This document shows, piece by piece, positions 33,722-42,788 of a DNA stretch of 64,000 bases. The notes beneath the pieces are model-generated. The model searched no databases and was not told where the DNA came from. It was given only the letters and a program-made list of their open reading frames with translations. Numbering within the stretch: position 1 is the stretch's first letter; the number at the start of each line of letters is the position of its first letter. The translations under genes and the position numbers were made by a program. Origin of the DNA: Rhodoferax potami (GTDB lineage: Bacteria; Pseudomonadota; Gammaproteobacteria; Burkholderiales; Burkholderiaceae_C); contig NZ_JAVBIK010000001.1 in NCBI RefSeq assembly GCF_032193805.1, positions 2,501,001 to 2,565,000 on the forward strand, read 5' to 3'.

Positions 33722-35062
33722 TCACTGGGGAAAAGTTTCAGTAGTCAGCACCTCACCACGCAGCGTGTAGCTGCGGGTCTCGGTGATCGTCACATCCACT
33801 AACTGGCCGATCAAGCGCGGGTTACCGGCAAAGTTGACGACGCGGTTGCACTCGGTGCGGCCCATGAGCTCACCGTTGTCGCGCTTGCTGCCGCCTTCTA
33901 CCAAGATGCGCTGCACCGTGCCGAGGCGCTGATTGCTGATGGTGGCAATGTTGGCGTTGATAGCGGCTTGCAGCTCTTGCAGGCGGGCTAGCTTCACGTC
34001 GTGCGGGGTGTCGTCGTGCAGGTTTGCCGCCGGGGTGCCGGGGCGGGGGCTGAAGATAAAGCTGAAGCTGTTGTCAAAGCCGATGTCGTGGATCAGCTTC
34101 ATCATCTTGGCGTGGTCTTCGTCCGTCTCGCCGGGGAAGCCGACAATAAAGTCCGAGCTGATGCTCATGTCGGGCCGGATGGCGCGCAGCTTGCGGATGG
34201 TGCTCTTGTATTCCATGGCGGTGTAGCCGCGCTTCATGGCCATCAAAATCTTGTCGCTGCCGTGCTGCACCGGCAAATGCAAGTGGCTCACCAGTTTGGG
34301 CAGCTTTTCGTAAGCCGCGATCAGGCTGGGTGTGAACTCGTTGGGGTGGCTGGTGGTGTAGCGGATGCGCTCAATGCCCGGAATGTCGCTCACGTATTCC
34401 AGCAGGGTGGCAAAGTCGGCCATCTCGCCCGAGTCGCCCATGGCGTTGCGCCAGGCGTTCACGTTCTGGCCCAGCAGGTTTACTTCTTTCACGCCCTGGT
34501 CAGCCAGGCCGGCAATCTCTACCAGCACGTCTTCAAACGGGCGGTTGATTTCCGTGCCACGGGTGTACGGCACCACGCAGTAACTGCAGTATTTGTTGCA
34601 GCCTTCCATGATGCTCACAAAAGCGCTGGCGCCATCCACCTTGGCGGGGGGCAGATGGTCGAACTTTTCAATTTCGGGGAAGCTGATGTCGACCTGCGGC
34701 TTATCCAGCGCCTTGCGGGCATTGAGCAGCTCCGGCAAGCGGTGCAAGGTTTGCGGGCCGAACACCACGTCCACATAAGGTGCCCGCTTGATGATCTCGG
34801 CACCTTCCTGGCTGGCTACGCAACCGCCCACACCAATCTGCACGCCTTTGGCCTTGAGGTGCTTGATGCGGCCCAGGTCGCTGAACACCTTCTCTTGCGC
34901 CTTCTCGCGCACCGAGCAGGTGTTGAACAAAATCAGGTCAGCCTGCTCCACATCATCGGTGGGCTCATAGCCTTGGGCGGCGCCGAGTACATCAGCCATC
35001 TTGTCCGAGTCGTACTCGTTCATTTGGCAGCCGAAGGTTTTGATAAAGACTTTTTTGGACAT
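33722..35062 (-). CDS. miaB: tRNA-2-methylthio-N6-dimethylallyladenosine synthase
   Basis: Radical-SAM methylthiotransferase that modifies A37 of tRNAs reading UNN codons. 446 residues: MTTase domain with cysteines in [22 protein letters not shown] and [10 protein letters not shown], the radical-SAM CxxxCxxC in [16 protein letters not shown], and a C-terminal TRAM domain ending in TTETFPQ. Cytosolic; complete. Confidence 0.96.
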   Translation of the reverse strand: MSKKVFIKTFGCQMNEYDSDKMADVLGAAQGYEPTDDVEQADLILFNTCSVREKAQEKVFSDLGRIKHLKAKGVQIGVGGCVASQEGAEIIKRAPYVDVVFGPQTLHRLPELLNARKALDKPQVDISFPEIEKFDHLPPAKVDGASAFVSIMEGCNKYCSYCVVPYTRGTEINRPFEDVLVEIAGLADQGVKEVNLLGQNVNAWRNAMGDSGEMADFATLLEYVSDIPGIERIRYTTSHPNEFTPSLIAAYEKLPKLVSHLHLPVQHGSDKILMAMKRGYTAMEYKSTIRKLRAIRPDMSISSDFIVGFPGETDEDHAKMMKLIHDIGFDNSFSFIFSPRPGTPAANLHDDTPHDVKLARLQELQAAINANIATISNQRLGTVQRILVEGGSKRDNGELMGRTECNRVVNFAGNPRLIGQLVDVTITETRSYTLRGEVLTTETFPQ

Positions 35063-35080
35063 GACGTATCCCGTGAAAAT

Positions 35081-35124
35081 GCTATGAATAAAGGAGCGGC
35101 TGGCGCAGGCAGATAGTGCGCTAC
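35081..35124 (-). repeat. Dispersed GCGC/ATAGC repeat upstream of miaB
   Basis: GCTATGAATAAAGGAGCGGC then TGGCGCAGGCAGATAGTGCG and CTAC. It shares ATAGTGCGC and the GCTATGAA block with the copy at 11.2 kb and lies between miaB and the gene that follows. Confidence 0.5.
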
Positions 35125-35156
35125 AGGCCGAAAAGGCGAATAAGCCCTTGGGCGGC

Positions 35157-35546
35157 TTATCGGGAGTACGACGGCTTGGTGGGGTAAAGCGCGACCTCAG
35201 TCTCGTTCAATACCCACACGTCGTGCAGCATGGATTGGCTGTCCAGGACCGTCATCACTTGCAGGGTCTGTCCGACGGCGCTGGCAGACATCAGCAGCAT
35301 GCCGTTGGCCCCGCGGATCCGGGCGCCGGGGGAGAGGCGTGCCACCACGTTGTTAAACAAGACTTCGGGTGGTTGCACCACCTGCAGAGTACCGCGCACA
35401 GCGGTGGATGGGAACGTCCGCACCGTCACAGAGTTGCCGTTGCGGTCGGTAATGAGCTGTGCGGTGGGGCTGGTTTGCGCCATGCTGCCCAGAGGCAAGG
35501 CGACCAGCAAAGTAAGTGCGCTCAGGGCGCGAAGGCAGCGGTTCAT
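35157..35546 (-). CDS. Small exported protein, function unknown
   Basis: 129 residues with a clear signal peptide ([23 protein letters not shown]). The mature part is beta-rich ([40 protein letters not shown]) and soluble; probably periplasmic. No recognised domain. Lies upstream of miaB on the opposite side of a dispersed repeat, same strand as the HAMP gene. Confidence 0.75.
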   Translation of the reverse strand: MNRCLRALSALTLLVALPLGSMAQTSPTAQLITDRNGNSVTVRTFPSTAVRGTLQVVQPPEVLFNNVVARLSPGARIRGANGMLLMSASAVGQTLQVMTVLDSQSMLHDVWVLNETEVALYPTKPSYSR

Positions 35547-35603
35547 GGTGTGTATCCAGAGGCTGTGAATGAAAGAAGGGCCCGATTTTACCGGGCCCGT
35601 CGT

Positions 35604-36542
35604 TCAGCGGGGCTTTTGCAGGCGCTGCAGCATTAGTTCTTGCGCGATCCGCATGCGCTCCACGGCAGCAGACAGGTTCTTGAACTCCAGCACCTTGATG
35701 CTGGCCACCGGCTTGGTGGACTCGCCGCGGCTCAGTGCGTCGACCAAGGTCGTCAGGTTGCGGATGGGCTCAGTCACACTCTTGGGCAGGCTGATCAAGA
35801 GGTACACACCAATGCCGATGCCAATCAGCACGCTTGCCATGACGCCGTAGATCATTTTGTTGAACCCCTCGTTGGTCACCGTGGTCAGTGCCAGCGTAGC
35901 TTCACTCTTCTGGGCAAAGGTGGTGGCCACGCCTTTGATCAGCTCGGCAGAAAAACGGTCTTTGCCCGCCTTGATCAGGTCGTTGGCTTCATCGGGCAGC
36001 AGCATGCGGGTGCCTTCCAATACAGGTGTTGCCTCTTTGGCCTTGGCGCCCTTGGTGCTGGCGGCTTGCTGTTCGGCGGCCTGGACTGTGGCCGCTTCTT
36101 CCTGCATCTTGTTGGCGCGGGCGTTCACCTCGGCAAACACTTTGGTCATTTCTGCCGCATAAAACTCACTTGCTGCGGCCCACTGGCCCACGCGGCCCAA
36201 GTCATCAGCGCTCAAGGCGCTGCTGCCGTTGGCGCGCATGCGACCGAGCAGCGCGGTGATCTTCTCCATCGTGCCGGTCCATTCCTTCTGGTACTGGGCG
36301 CGCTTCTCGGGGTTGTTCACGTAGATGAAGTACTCTTTTTCGTACCGGCGAATCTGCTGCGCCATGGTCGACAAATCGGCCAAGTCCACCTGGGCTACGG
36401 TGTTCCTGCGCGCCACCTCCACCACTTCCCGCTCGGTGTAGCGGCCCATGGTCAGCACGCCGGCGGCTTGCAAAATAAAAAATACGATGATGGCAATCAG
36501 CCCCACCGTGAGGTTGCGGTTGATGGATGTTGTTTTTTTCAT
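35604..36542 (-). CDS. HAMP-domain membrane protein without an output domain
   Basis: 312 residues: membrane segment (about 11-31), a periplasmic helical region of about 200 residues (with RRYEKEYFIYVNNPEKRAQY as in four-helix-bundle ligand domains), second membrane segment (about 230-252), then a HAMP domain (SLPKSVTEPIRNLTTLVDAL) and a short helix ending the protein. The kinase, cyclase or methyl-accepting domain that normally follows HAMP is missing, yet no frameshift is evident. It starts 3 bases after the 90-residue gene, so it probably signals through a partner protein. Confidence 0.82.
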   Translation of the reverse strand: MKKTTSINRNLTVGLIAIIVFFILQAAGVLTMGRYTEREVVEVARRNTVAQVDLADLSTMAQQIRRYEKEYFIYVNNPEKRAQYQKEWTGTMEKITALLGRMRANGSSALSADDLGRVGQWAAASEFYAAEMTKVFAEVNARANKMQEEAATVQAAEQQAASTKGAKAKEATPVLEGTRMLLPDEANDLIKAGKDRFSAELIKGVATTFAQKSEATLALTTVTNEGFNKMIYGVMASVLIGIGIGVYLLISLPKSVTEPIRNLTTLVDALSRGESTKPVASIKVLEFKNLSAAVERMRIAQELMLQRLQKPR

Positions 36543-36545
36543 GGC

Positions 36546-36818
36546 TTACTTTTGAAGAGGGGTGATGGGGGCTGGGGCTGTGGGCGAGCACCGCTCCAGA
36601 ATGGTCTGGCGGATATGTTCATTGGGCAGTCCGGCAGGCAACTGCTGGCTGAGGTTGATCAGGAACGAGCGGAGGTGGGCTTCGTGGTTAGCTTGCGGTA
36701 AGGCGTTACTGGATGCGGTGGCATCCATGGCGTCTTCGACCACAAACCGGGCTGCCACGCCGAGGTACTCGACAAGGACTTGGGTGGCGGTTTGAGCCAC
36801 ATGTTCTGGATTCCACAC
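36546..36818 (-). CDS. Small helical protein paired with the HAMP protein
   Basis: 90 residues starting MWNPEHVAQTATQVLVEYLG, largely helical with a Pro-rich tail. The pattern (LVEYLGVAARFVVEDA, then LRSFLINLSQQLP) is reminiscent of small helical domains at the C-termini of some bacterial kinases, but this is only a resemblance by eye. Its stop is 3 bases before the HAMP gene, indicating one operon. The coding call rests on the tight spacing and sensible composition. Confidence 0.62.
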   Translation of the reverse strand: MWNPEHVAQTATQVLVEYLGVAARFVVEDAMDATASSNALPQANHEAHLRSFLINLSQQLPAGLPNEHIRQTILERCSPTAPAPITPLQK

Positions 36819-36938
36819 CTGAGGTTCTGCTTTCTTGAAGGTTCAGCCATGCTTGGCTGGCGACGCCGGTGGCATCGTTTTCAAGAATTCTAGGTGTCGG
36901 GCTGGGCTTAGCCTGGGGGTGCGAGGCGAGCGCCCATG

Positions 36939-36976
36939 AAAAAACCCGCAACGTGTGAACAATTGCGGGTTTTTGA
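36939..36976 (-). terminator. Terminator after tRNA-Met
   Basis: ACCCGCAA / TTGCGGGT stem (36944-36951 with 36963-36970); the minus strand ends in six T (A-run 36939-36944). It directly follows the tRNA 3' end. Confidence 0.82.
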
Positions 36977-36978
36977 TT

Positions 36979-37055
36979 TGGTGGTCGTAGGTGGACTTGA
37001 ACCACCGACATCAGCATTATGAATGCTGCGCTCTAACCAACTGAGCTATACGACC
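36979..37055 (-). tRNA. tRNA-Met (CAT), elongator type
   Basis: Acceptor arm GGTCGTA/TACGACC, D-arm AGCTCAGTTGGTTAGAGC, anticodon loop TTCATAA on stem CAGCA/TGCTG, T-arm GGTGG-TTCAAGT-CCACC, then A and an encoded CCA (36979-36981). The first pair G-C argues against initiator tRNA. An Ile tRNA with lysidine (same CAT anticodon) is less likely but cannot be excluded by eye. Confidence 0.92.
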
Positions 37056-37078
37056 GAGACCGGCATTATAGACCAGAT

Positions 37079-37858
37079 TTATTGATGCGTAAAGTTCGCA
37101 GCGCGTTTGTTCACAAAAGCGTCCATGCCTTCCTTTTGATCGGCGGTCGCAAACAAGGCGTGGAACATGCGGCGCTCGAAGGCAATGCCATCTGCCAAGG
37201 TGCCTTCAAAGGCGCGGTTGACCGATTCTTTGGCCGCCATGGTTGCCACTTGTGAGAAGGCGCAGATTTGCAAAGCGGCGCCCAAGGCTTCTTCTTGCAG
37301 CTTGTCCAGCGCCACCACGCGGCTCACCAGGCCGGCGCGCTCGGCCTCGGTAGCGTCCATCATGCGGCCGGTCAGGGCCAGGTCCATAGCCTTGGATTTG
37401 CCCACCGCACGGGGTAAACGCTGGGTGCCACCGGCGCCGGGGATGATGCCCAGCTTGATTTCCGGCTGGCCGAACTTGGCGTTGTCGGCGGCGATGATGA
37501 AGTCGCACATCATGGCAAGCTCGCAACCGCCACCCAGCGCAAAACCGCTCACGGCGGCGATGACCGGTTTGCGGATCGCGCGGATGGTTTCCCAGTTACG
37601 GGTAATGAAGTCGCCTTTGTAGGCATCGGCAAAGCTGAACTTGGCCATGGCGGTGATGTCGGCGCCCGCAGCAAACGCTTTTTCGCTGCCAGTGATCACC
37701 ATGCAGCCAATGGCGGGGTCGGCGTCAAACCTCTTGAGGGCGGCGCCCAGCTCGTCCATCAACTGGTCGTTGAGGGCGTTGAGCTGCTTGGGGCGGTTCA
37801 GGGTGATGATGGCAACCTTGTCGCCTTCCACGCGGGTGGTGATGCATTCGTAGCTCAT
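37079..37858 (-). CDS. Enoyl-CoA hydratase
   Basis: Cytosolic crotonase-fold enzyme of fatty-acid or aromatic degradation that hydrates trans-2-enoyl-CoA. 259 residues: oxyanion-hole [26 protein letters not shown] with the first catalytic Glu and [20 protein letters not shown] with the second. Both Glu are present, as in true hydratases. No other beta-oxidation gene adjoins, so the pathway is open. Confidence 0.92.
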   Translation of the reverse strand: MSYECITTRVEGDKVAIITLNRPKQLNALNDQLMDELGAALKRFDADPAIGCMVITGSEKAFAAGADITAMAKFSFADAYKGDFITRNWETIRAIRKPVIAAVSGFALGGGCELAMMCDFIIAADNAKFGQPEIKLGIIPGAGGTQRLPRAVGKSKAMDLALTGRMMDATEAERAGLVSRVVALDKLQEEALGAALQICAFSQVATMAAKESVNRAFEGTLADGIAFERRMFHALFATADQKEGMDAFVNKRAANFTHQ

Positions 37859-37945
37859 TCAGTGGTCTCCTGTTTTGTGTCGAAATGAGGGGGCTGGGCG
37901 CACTATAGCCAAGCGAATTTGCGCCGCGCTGACGCGAGCTGCGGT

Positions 37946-39805
37946 TTACGCGCCGTCCAACCAGCGGTTGGCGGCTGCCGTATCGCGCACCGACAGGCGC
38001 ACCGCTTGGGTGGGGGCCGGCAGGGTGAGTGTCAGCTGCATCAAGCGCTTGTCGCGCGAAACCAATGCCGTCACTTTCTTGGCCTTGCCGGCATAGAGCA
38101 TCAGGTCATCCAAGGCCTGCATGCGCCATGGCATGCCCTCGGTCTGCACGGCCAACCACTCGTCGCCCGCCGCAAAGCCAGCTTTCTCGGCTGCTCCGCC
38201 CCGCAGCACCTGCTGAATGAACAGCCCACCGCTTTCTTTGACCCGCAGCCCGAGTTGCTGGGCGGCCTGGTCGGGCTCGCGGTTGACTTGCACACCGTGT
38301 TGCTCCAGCAGTTCGTGCACAGGCAGCTCTTTGGTGCTGTGCACCCAGCGCGCAAGGTCTTTGGCAAACGAGCGGCCGCCAAGGTCTTGCAACACGGCCA
38401 GCAGGTCGGCTTCGGCCATGGGGCCGCCGGCGCAGCGCGTCCACAGTCCGCGCATCACGGCATCGAGATGGGTTTTGCCCTCTGCGCGCAGGGTCAGGTC
38501 GAGGCACAGGCCCACCAGTGAACCTTTGGTGTAGTAGCTCACGGTGGCGTTAGCGGTGTTTTCGTCCTGGCGGTAGTACTTCACCCACGCGTCGAAACTG
38601 CTTTGCGCCACGCTTTGCACCAGCCGCCCCGGGGTTTGCTGGACCTGGTTGATGGTCTTGCTCAAGAGCTTCAGGTAAGTGGCGTTGTCGATGCGTTTGG
38701 CACGGCGCAGAAGCAAGTCGTCGTAGTAGCTGGTGAAGCCTTCAAAAAACCACAGCAGCTCGGTGTAGTTCTCTGCGCGGTAGTCGTAAGTGGCGAGTTC
38801 GGCGGGGCGCAGGCGCTTGACGTTCCAGGTGTGGAAGTACTCGTGGCTGATCAGCCCTAGCAGCGTGGTGTAGCCCTCGGGCTGCTTGTGGGTGGTGGGG
38901 GCCAGCGTGGTGCGGGGAAGACGCGGCAAGTCTTTGCGGTTGCAAATCAGGGCGGTGGAGTTTTTGTGCTCCAACCCGCCATAGCCATCGTGCACCGCGG
39001 CCAGCATGAAGACGTAGTTTTTGAATGGAATCGGGCTTGGGCCCTCGTCTTTATTGCGGGAGCCGCTATCTTTTTGATACTGCTCAAGGGCGTTACCGTG
39101 CCAGAAGCGTATTTCCGCTTCGCAAATGGCGCGGGTGTCGGCCAGTAGCAACTCGCCGTCAAAGCTGGGCGGTGCGCCGGCCACCACAAAGCGGTGGGGA
39201 ATGCCGAACACCTCAAAACTGCCGCTCCAGAACGGCCCCATTTCCACCGGGCAGTCGACCAGGGTGTCGTAGTCGGGGGCGTAGTACAGGCCAAAACCCG
39301 CCTTGTCGACGGTGACTGCCGACAGTCCGGTGGCCAGCTGCCAGCCCGTGGTGCCGGCAACCGGCGCGATGTCCAAAGTGTGGGGCTCTGCCACCGCTTC
39401 GGGCACCTGCAGGCACAGGCTGGTGCCATTGAAAAAGCCGCGCTGCGCATCCAGCCAGGCGGTGCGCACCGAGGCGTCAAAGGCGTACACCTCGTAACTC
39501 ACCTCCAACGGCAGACCGGTGCGGCAACTGACTTGCCAGGTGGCTTTGTCCAGCTGCGTCACCGGGATGCGTTTGCCGGCTTGCCGACACTCCAGCTGCT
39601 GCAGATGTTTGGCAAATTCGCGCAGCAGGTAGCTACCCGGAATCCAGGCCGGCAGGCGCAGGGTTTGGGTGCTGGCCGGCGAGGCCACGGTCATGTGCAC
39701 CGTGAACAGGTGGCTGTGCACATCGGGCACTTCAATCCGGTAGTGCACCGCGGATGCGGGTGCAGCAGTTGCGAGGGATTTGGACGACTTGGACGAAGTT
39801 TTCAT
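37946..39805 (-). CDS. M61-family glycyl aminopeptidase with PDZ domain
   Basis: 619 residues. N-terminal beta-domain (YRIEVPDVHSHLFTVHMTV), zinc metallopeptidase motif HEYFH at 321-325 followed by TWNVKRLRP, and a C-terminal PDZ-like domain (about 505-585, RVKESGGLFIQQVLRGGAA). Homologues remove N-terminal Gly or Ala from peptides. No signal peptide; the N-terminal 15 residues are Ser/Lys/Ala-rich. Likely cytosolic. Confidence 0.9.
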   Translation of the reverse strand: MKTSSKSSKSLATAAPASAVHYRIEVPDVHSHLFTVHMTVASPASTQTLRLPAWIPGSYLLREFAKHLQQLECRQAGKRIPVTQLDKATWQVSCRTGLPLEVSYEVYAFDASVRTAWLDAQRGFFNGTSLCLQVPEAVAEPHTLDIAPVAGTTGWQLATGLSAVTVDKAGFGLYYAPDYDTLVDCPVEMGPFWSGSFEVFGIPHRFVVAGAPPSFDGELLLADTRAICEAEIRFWHGNALEQYQKDSGSRNKDEGPSPIPFKNYVFMLAAVHDGYGGLEHKNSTALICNRKDLPRLPRTTLAPTTHKQPEGYTTLLGLISHEYFHTWNVKRLRPAELATYDYRAENYTELLWFFEGFTSYYDDLLLRRAKRIDNATYLKLLSKTINQVQQTPGRLVQSVAQSSFDAWVKYYRQDENTANATVSYYTKGSLVGLCLDLTLRAEGKTHLDAVMRGLWTRCAGGPMAEADLLAVLQDLGGRSFAKDLARWVHSTKELPVHELLEQHGVQVNREPDQAAQQLGLRVKESGGLFIQQVLRGGAAEKAGFAAGDEWLAVQTEGMPWRMQALDDLMLYAGKAKKVTALVSRDKRLMQLTLTLPAPTQAVRLSVRDTAAANRWLDGA

Positions 39806-39833
39806 GCCTAAACACCGGTTGGCGCCCGCAATG

Positions 39834-39867
39834 CTTGCGCGAGCAGCTATGAATTCAGGAGCAATTT
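39834..39867 (+). repeat. Dispersed GCGC/ATAGC repeat between dsbC and the M61 gene
   Basis: TTGCGCGAGCAGCTATGAAT followed by TCAGGAGCAATTT. A clear family member, intergenic, just upstream of the M61 gene. Confidence 0.65.
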
Positions 39868-39904
39868 GTGAAGGGCTCCGGCCCGCGCCGGGCGCCCTGG
39901 GGCT

Positions 39905-40630
39905 TTAGCTTTTGGCGTCTTTCAGGTGTTTTTCGATTTGCTGGGCGTCAATCGCACCGGGCACGCGGTTGCCATCCTCAAACAGCAGCGTGGGCGTGCC
40001 TTGGATGCGGTAGGTTTTGCCGAACTCCACATTGCGGGCCAGCGGGGATGTATCGCACATGGCTGCTGCGGCGGGTGCTGGCTGGTCGCGCAGCATCCAG
40101 TCTTGCCAGGCCGCGACCTTGTCTCTGCTGCACCAGATCGCCTTGGATTTTTCTGTCGAATCCGGCCCGAGGATGGGGTAGAGGAACATGTAGATCGTCA
40201 CGTTGTCGATCTTTTGCAGATCGCGCTCAAAGCGCTTGCAGTAGCCGCAGTTCGGGTCCTCAAAGACTGCCAGTTTGCGCGAGCCGTTGCCCCGCACGAT
40301 GGTGAAGGCGTCTTTGATGGGCAGGCTGCTGAACTTGATGGCGGTGAGCTTGTTGATCCGCTCCTCGGTCAAGTTGCGCAGTCCTTTGGTCTCGTACAGG
40401 TTGCCTTGGATCAGGTAGTTGCCCTTGGCATCGGTGTAATAGATCTCGACGCCATTGGCCCGGACCTCATACAAGCCGGGGATGCCGGCCGGGCGCACTT
40501 CGTCGATGGACTTCAGCTGGGGCACCCGTTTGGCAATGGCCTCGCGGATGGCGGCCTCTTGGGCGAAGGCACCCGTGGCAAAGGCGGCGAGCGCCAGGCC
40601 CACGGTGGCAAACAAACGGGGGAAGTGCAT
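39905..40630 (-). CDS. dsbC: Periplasmic thiol:disulfide interchange protein DsbC
   Basis: Disulfide isomerase in the periplasm. 241 residues: signal peptide (MHFPRLFATVGLALAAFATGAFA), N-terminal dimerisation domain (to about residue 85), then a thioredoxin fold with active site CGYC in FEDPNCGYCKRFERDL (about residue 128) and cis-Pro region IQGTPTLLF. An extra Cys pair (WCSRDK and MCDTS) matches DsbC. Follows the UbiH-like gene by 46 bases. Confidence 0.93.
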   Translation of the reverse strand: MHFPRLFATVGLALAAFATGAFAQEAAIREAIAKRVPQLKSIDEVRPAGIPGLYEVRANGVEIYYTDAKGNYLIQGNLYETKGLRNLTEERINKLTAIKFSSLPIKDAFTIVRGNGSRKLAVFEDPNCGYCKRFERDLQKIDNVTIYMFLYPILGPDSTEKSKAIWCSRDKVAAWQDWMLRDQPAPAAAAMCDTSPLARNVEFGKTYRIQGTPTLLFEDGNRVPGAIDAQQIEKHLKDAKS

Positions 40631-40676
40631 AAACAAAATTTCCGGAAAAGTAAAAAGGCGGGGTGAACCTAGGCGC

Positions 40677-41801
40677 TCACAGGCCCATAGCCTGCCGGGC
40701 AACCCAGTGTTTGAGCGGGGTGCAACGGTCAAAGCCGCGCATGCCCCAGCTGCGGGCGTTTTCCGCCCAGGCGTGGGGGTGGGCAAACAGCTGTTGCAGG
40801 GAGTTGCCACTGCCACCCACCACGGCGAAGGCGGCTTTGCGGGCCCGCTCGTAGCGGCGCAGCAAGCGCATATCGTCCACAGGGCGCCAGTAGCCACGGG
40901 TGTCGAGCACCTGCACCAGTTCGGCCACATCACCCAAACCCAGGTTCAGGCCTTGGCCCGCCAGTGGGTGCACGTTGTGGGCCGCGTCACCCGCCAATAC
41001 CCAGGCGCGCCGATGGCCGTCTAGAGTCGTTGTGCCGGTCCAGCGGGTGGCGACGGCATGCTGCAAGGTCCAGCTCGCGCGGGAGCTGGCCAGGCGCAGG
41101 GTACCCACCGCCATGCGGGTAGCTGTTTGCAGGGCGTTGGTGAATTCCAGGTCGGTGTGTTGCATCAGGGCTTGTGCGCGCTCTGGGGACACTGACCACA
41201 CCAGGGCATGAAAGTTCCCTTCCTGCCCTTGCATCGGCAAAAGTGCGGTCACTTCACCTTCGCTAAACCACTGCCGGGCAGTTTGTTGGTGGGGCAGCGA
41301 GCTCTCCACCCTGGCGGCTACGGCGGTCTGGGCATAGCGATGTGTTTCGAAATCGACGCCGAACTCGTCGCGGGTGGTGCTGGCGCGCCCTTCACACACA
41401 ACGGTCAGGGTCGCGGGTTGCGGGGTATCGACCACAGAAATGAGGGGTTGAAACTGCACGGCTTGGGCCAGCTGTTGCTCGAGCACCGGCACGTCCACAA
41501 TCCAGTTCAGGGCGTCTATGCCTTGCGGGGCCGCATCAAAGTGGACCTGGGCGTCCGCATCGGCCACGACCGCCATGTGCAATACCGGAGTGGCATGGGC
41601 GTCGGCGGGCCAGCATCGGATGGCTTCCAGCAGTTGGCGCGAGCGGGCGTTCAGGGCGTATGCCCGCACATCCGGGCCAGACGGGTGACTGGTGGTCGCC
41701 TCAACCAGCGCCACTTTCAGGCGTTTAGCCGCCAAGTGCAACGCCAGGGTGCGCCCCACGATGCCGGCGCCACGGATACAAATGTCATAGGTTTGGGCCA
41801 T
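40677..41801 (-). CDS. UbiH-family FAD-dependent monooxygenase
   Basis: 374-residue flavoprotein hydroxylase related to the ubiquinone-biosynthesis enzymes UbiH/F/I/M. FAD motif GAGIVGRTLALHLA (11-24) and the second FAD motif GDAAHNVHPLAGQGLNLGLG are intact. Position of ring hydroxylation cannot be assigned by eye. Peripheral membrane or soluble. Same strand as dsbC; divergent from the MOSC gene. Confidence 0.87.
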   Translation of the reverse strand: MAQTYDICIRGAGIVGRTLALHLAAKRLKVALVEATTSHPSGPDVRAYALNARSRQLLEAIRCWPADAHATPVLHMAVVADADAQVHFDAAPQGIDALNWIVDVPVLEQQLAQAVQFQPLISVVDTPQPATLTVVCEGRASTTRDEFGVDFETHRYAQTAVAARVESSLPHQQTARQWFSEGEVTALLPMQGQEGNFHALVWSVSPERAQALMQHTDLEFTNALQTATRMAVGTLRLASSRASWTLQHAVATRWTGTTTLDGHRRAWVLAGDAAHNVHPLAGQGLNLGLGDVAELVQVLDTRGYWRPVDDMRLLRRYERARKAAFAVVGGSGNSLQQLFAHPHAWAENARSWGMRGFDRCTPLKHWVARQAMGL

Positions 41802-41857
41802 TCGGTCATTGTAGGAGGGCTGTGCACAATGCTGGCTCTATGCACCAGGAAACCCCC

Positions 41858-42754
41858 ATGACCCCACACTTTGAAGCCGATATTCACGGACACATTGCCG
41901 CGCTGATGATTTACCCGGTGAAATCGCTCGCCGGTATCGCGGTGGAACATGCGCGCCTGTTGGACACCGGGCTGGAGTGGGACCGGCACTGGATGGTGGT
42001 GGATGCAGAAGGGCTTTTTGTGAGCCAGCGCGAATATCCCCGCATGGCGCTGGTGCAGCCGCGCCTGCTGGCACAGGTACTGGAGTTGCAGTGTCCCGGC
42101 CTGAGCCCGCTGGAGGTGGCGCTCGACGCGCAGGGGCCGCAAACCCGGGTCCAAGTCTGGGACGACATAGTGGATGCCCTCGATATGGGGGATGCCGCCG
42201 CTCTGTGGTTGCAGCAAGCGCTGGGTTGCCAAGGAGTGCGCCTGGTGCGCTTTGCGCCCGAGGGGCGGCGGGCGTGCAGCCCCCGCTGGACCGGCGGTGC
42301 GCAGGGGTACACCCAATTTGCCGACGGATATCCGGTGCTGGTCACGACCGACGCGTCCATGGTGCCGCTCAACAGCCGGTTGGCGGCTGCGAGTTTGCCC
42401 CCGGTCGACATGCGCCGTTTCCGGCCCAATGTGGTGTTGGGCGGAATGGAGGCACATGATGAAGACCACATGGCGGTCTTGCAGGTCACGGCCGAGGAGG
42501 GCCGCGCCACCTCCGCGCAACTTGCCTTGGTGAAGCCGTGCGCCCGCTGCCCGATACCCCATATTGACCCCGACACGGCCGAAAGCCACCCCGGCGTGGG
42601 GGATGCCCTTCAAAGCTACCGCCGGGACGCCCGCTTGAACGGCGCGATCACCTTCGGGATGAATGCCATCGTGCAGGCCGGCGCAGGCCAGGTGCTGCGG
42701 GTGGGGCAGGCGGTTGCTGCGTCATACCAGTTTGATGGAGCCGCTGCTCCATAA
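41858..42754 (+). CDS. MOSC-domain protein (YcbX type)
   Basis: 298 residues: N-terminal beta-barrel (IHGHIAALMIYPVKSLAGIAV, GLEWDRHWMVVD) and C-terminal MOSC domain with LVKPCARCPIPHIDP, whose first Cys is the expected molybdenum-cofactor ligand. Likely a molybdenum-cofactor-dependent reductase of N-hydroxylated compounds or similar; no 2Fe-2S domain follows. AGGAA precedes this ATG; two in-frame ATGs lie 18 and 36 bases upstream. Confidence 0.85.
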   Translation: MTPHFEADIHGHIAALMIYPVKSLAGIAVEHARLLDTGLEWDRHWMVVDAEGLFVSQREYPRMALVQPRLLAQVLELQCPGLSPLEVALDAQGPQTRVQVWDDIVDALDMGDAAALWLQQALGCQGVRLVRFAPEGRRACSPRWTGGAQGYTQFADGYPVLVTTDASMVPLNSRLAAASLPPVDMRRFRPNVVLGGMEAHDEDHMAVLQVTAEEGRATSAQLALVKPCARCPIPHIDPDTAESHPGVGDALQSYRRDARLNGAITFGMNAIVQAGAGQVLRVGQAVAASYQFDGAAAP

Positions 42755-42788
42755 GTTACGCCAGCCAAGGCGAGCGCTGTGCCCGCGG

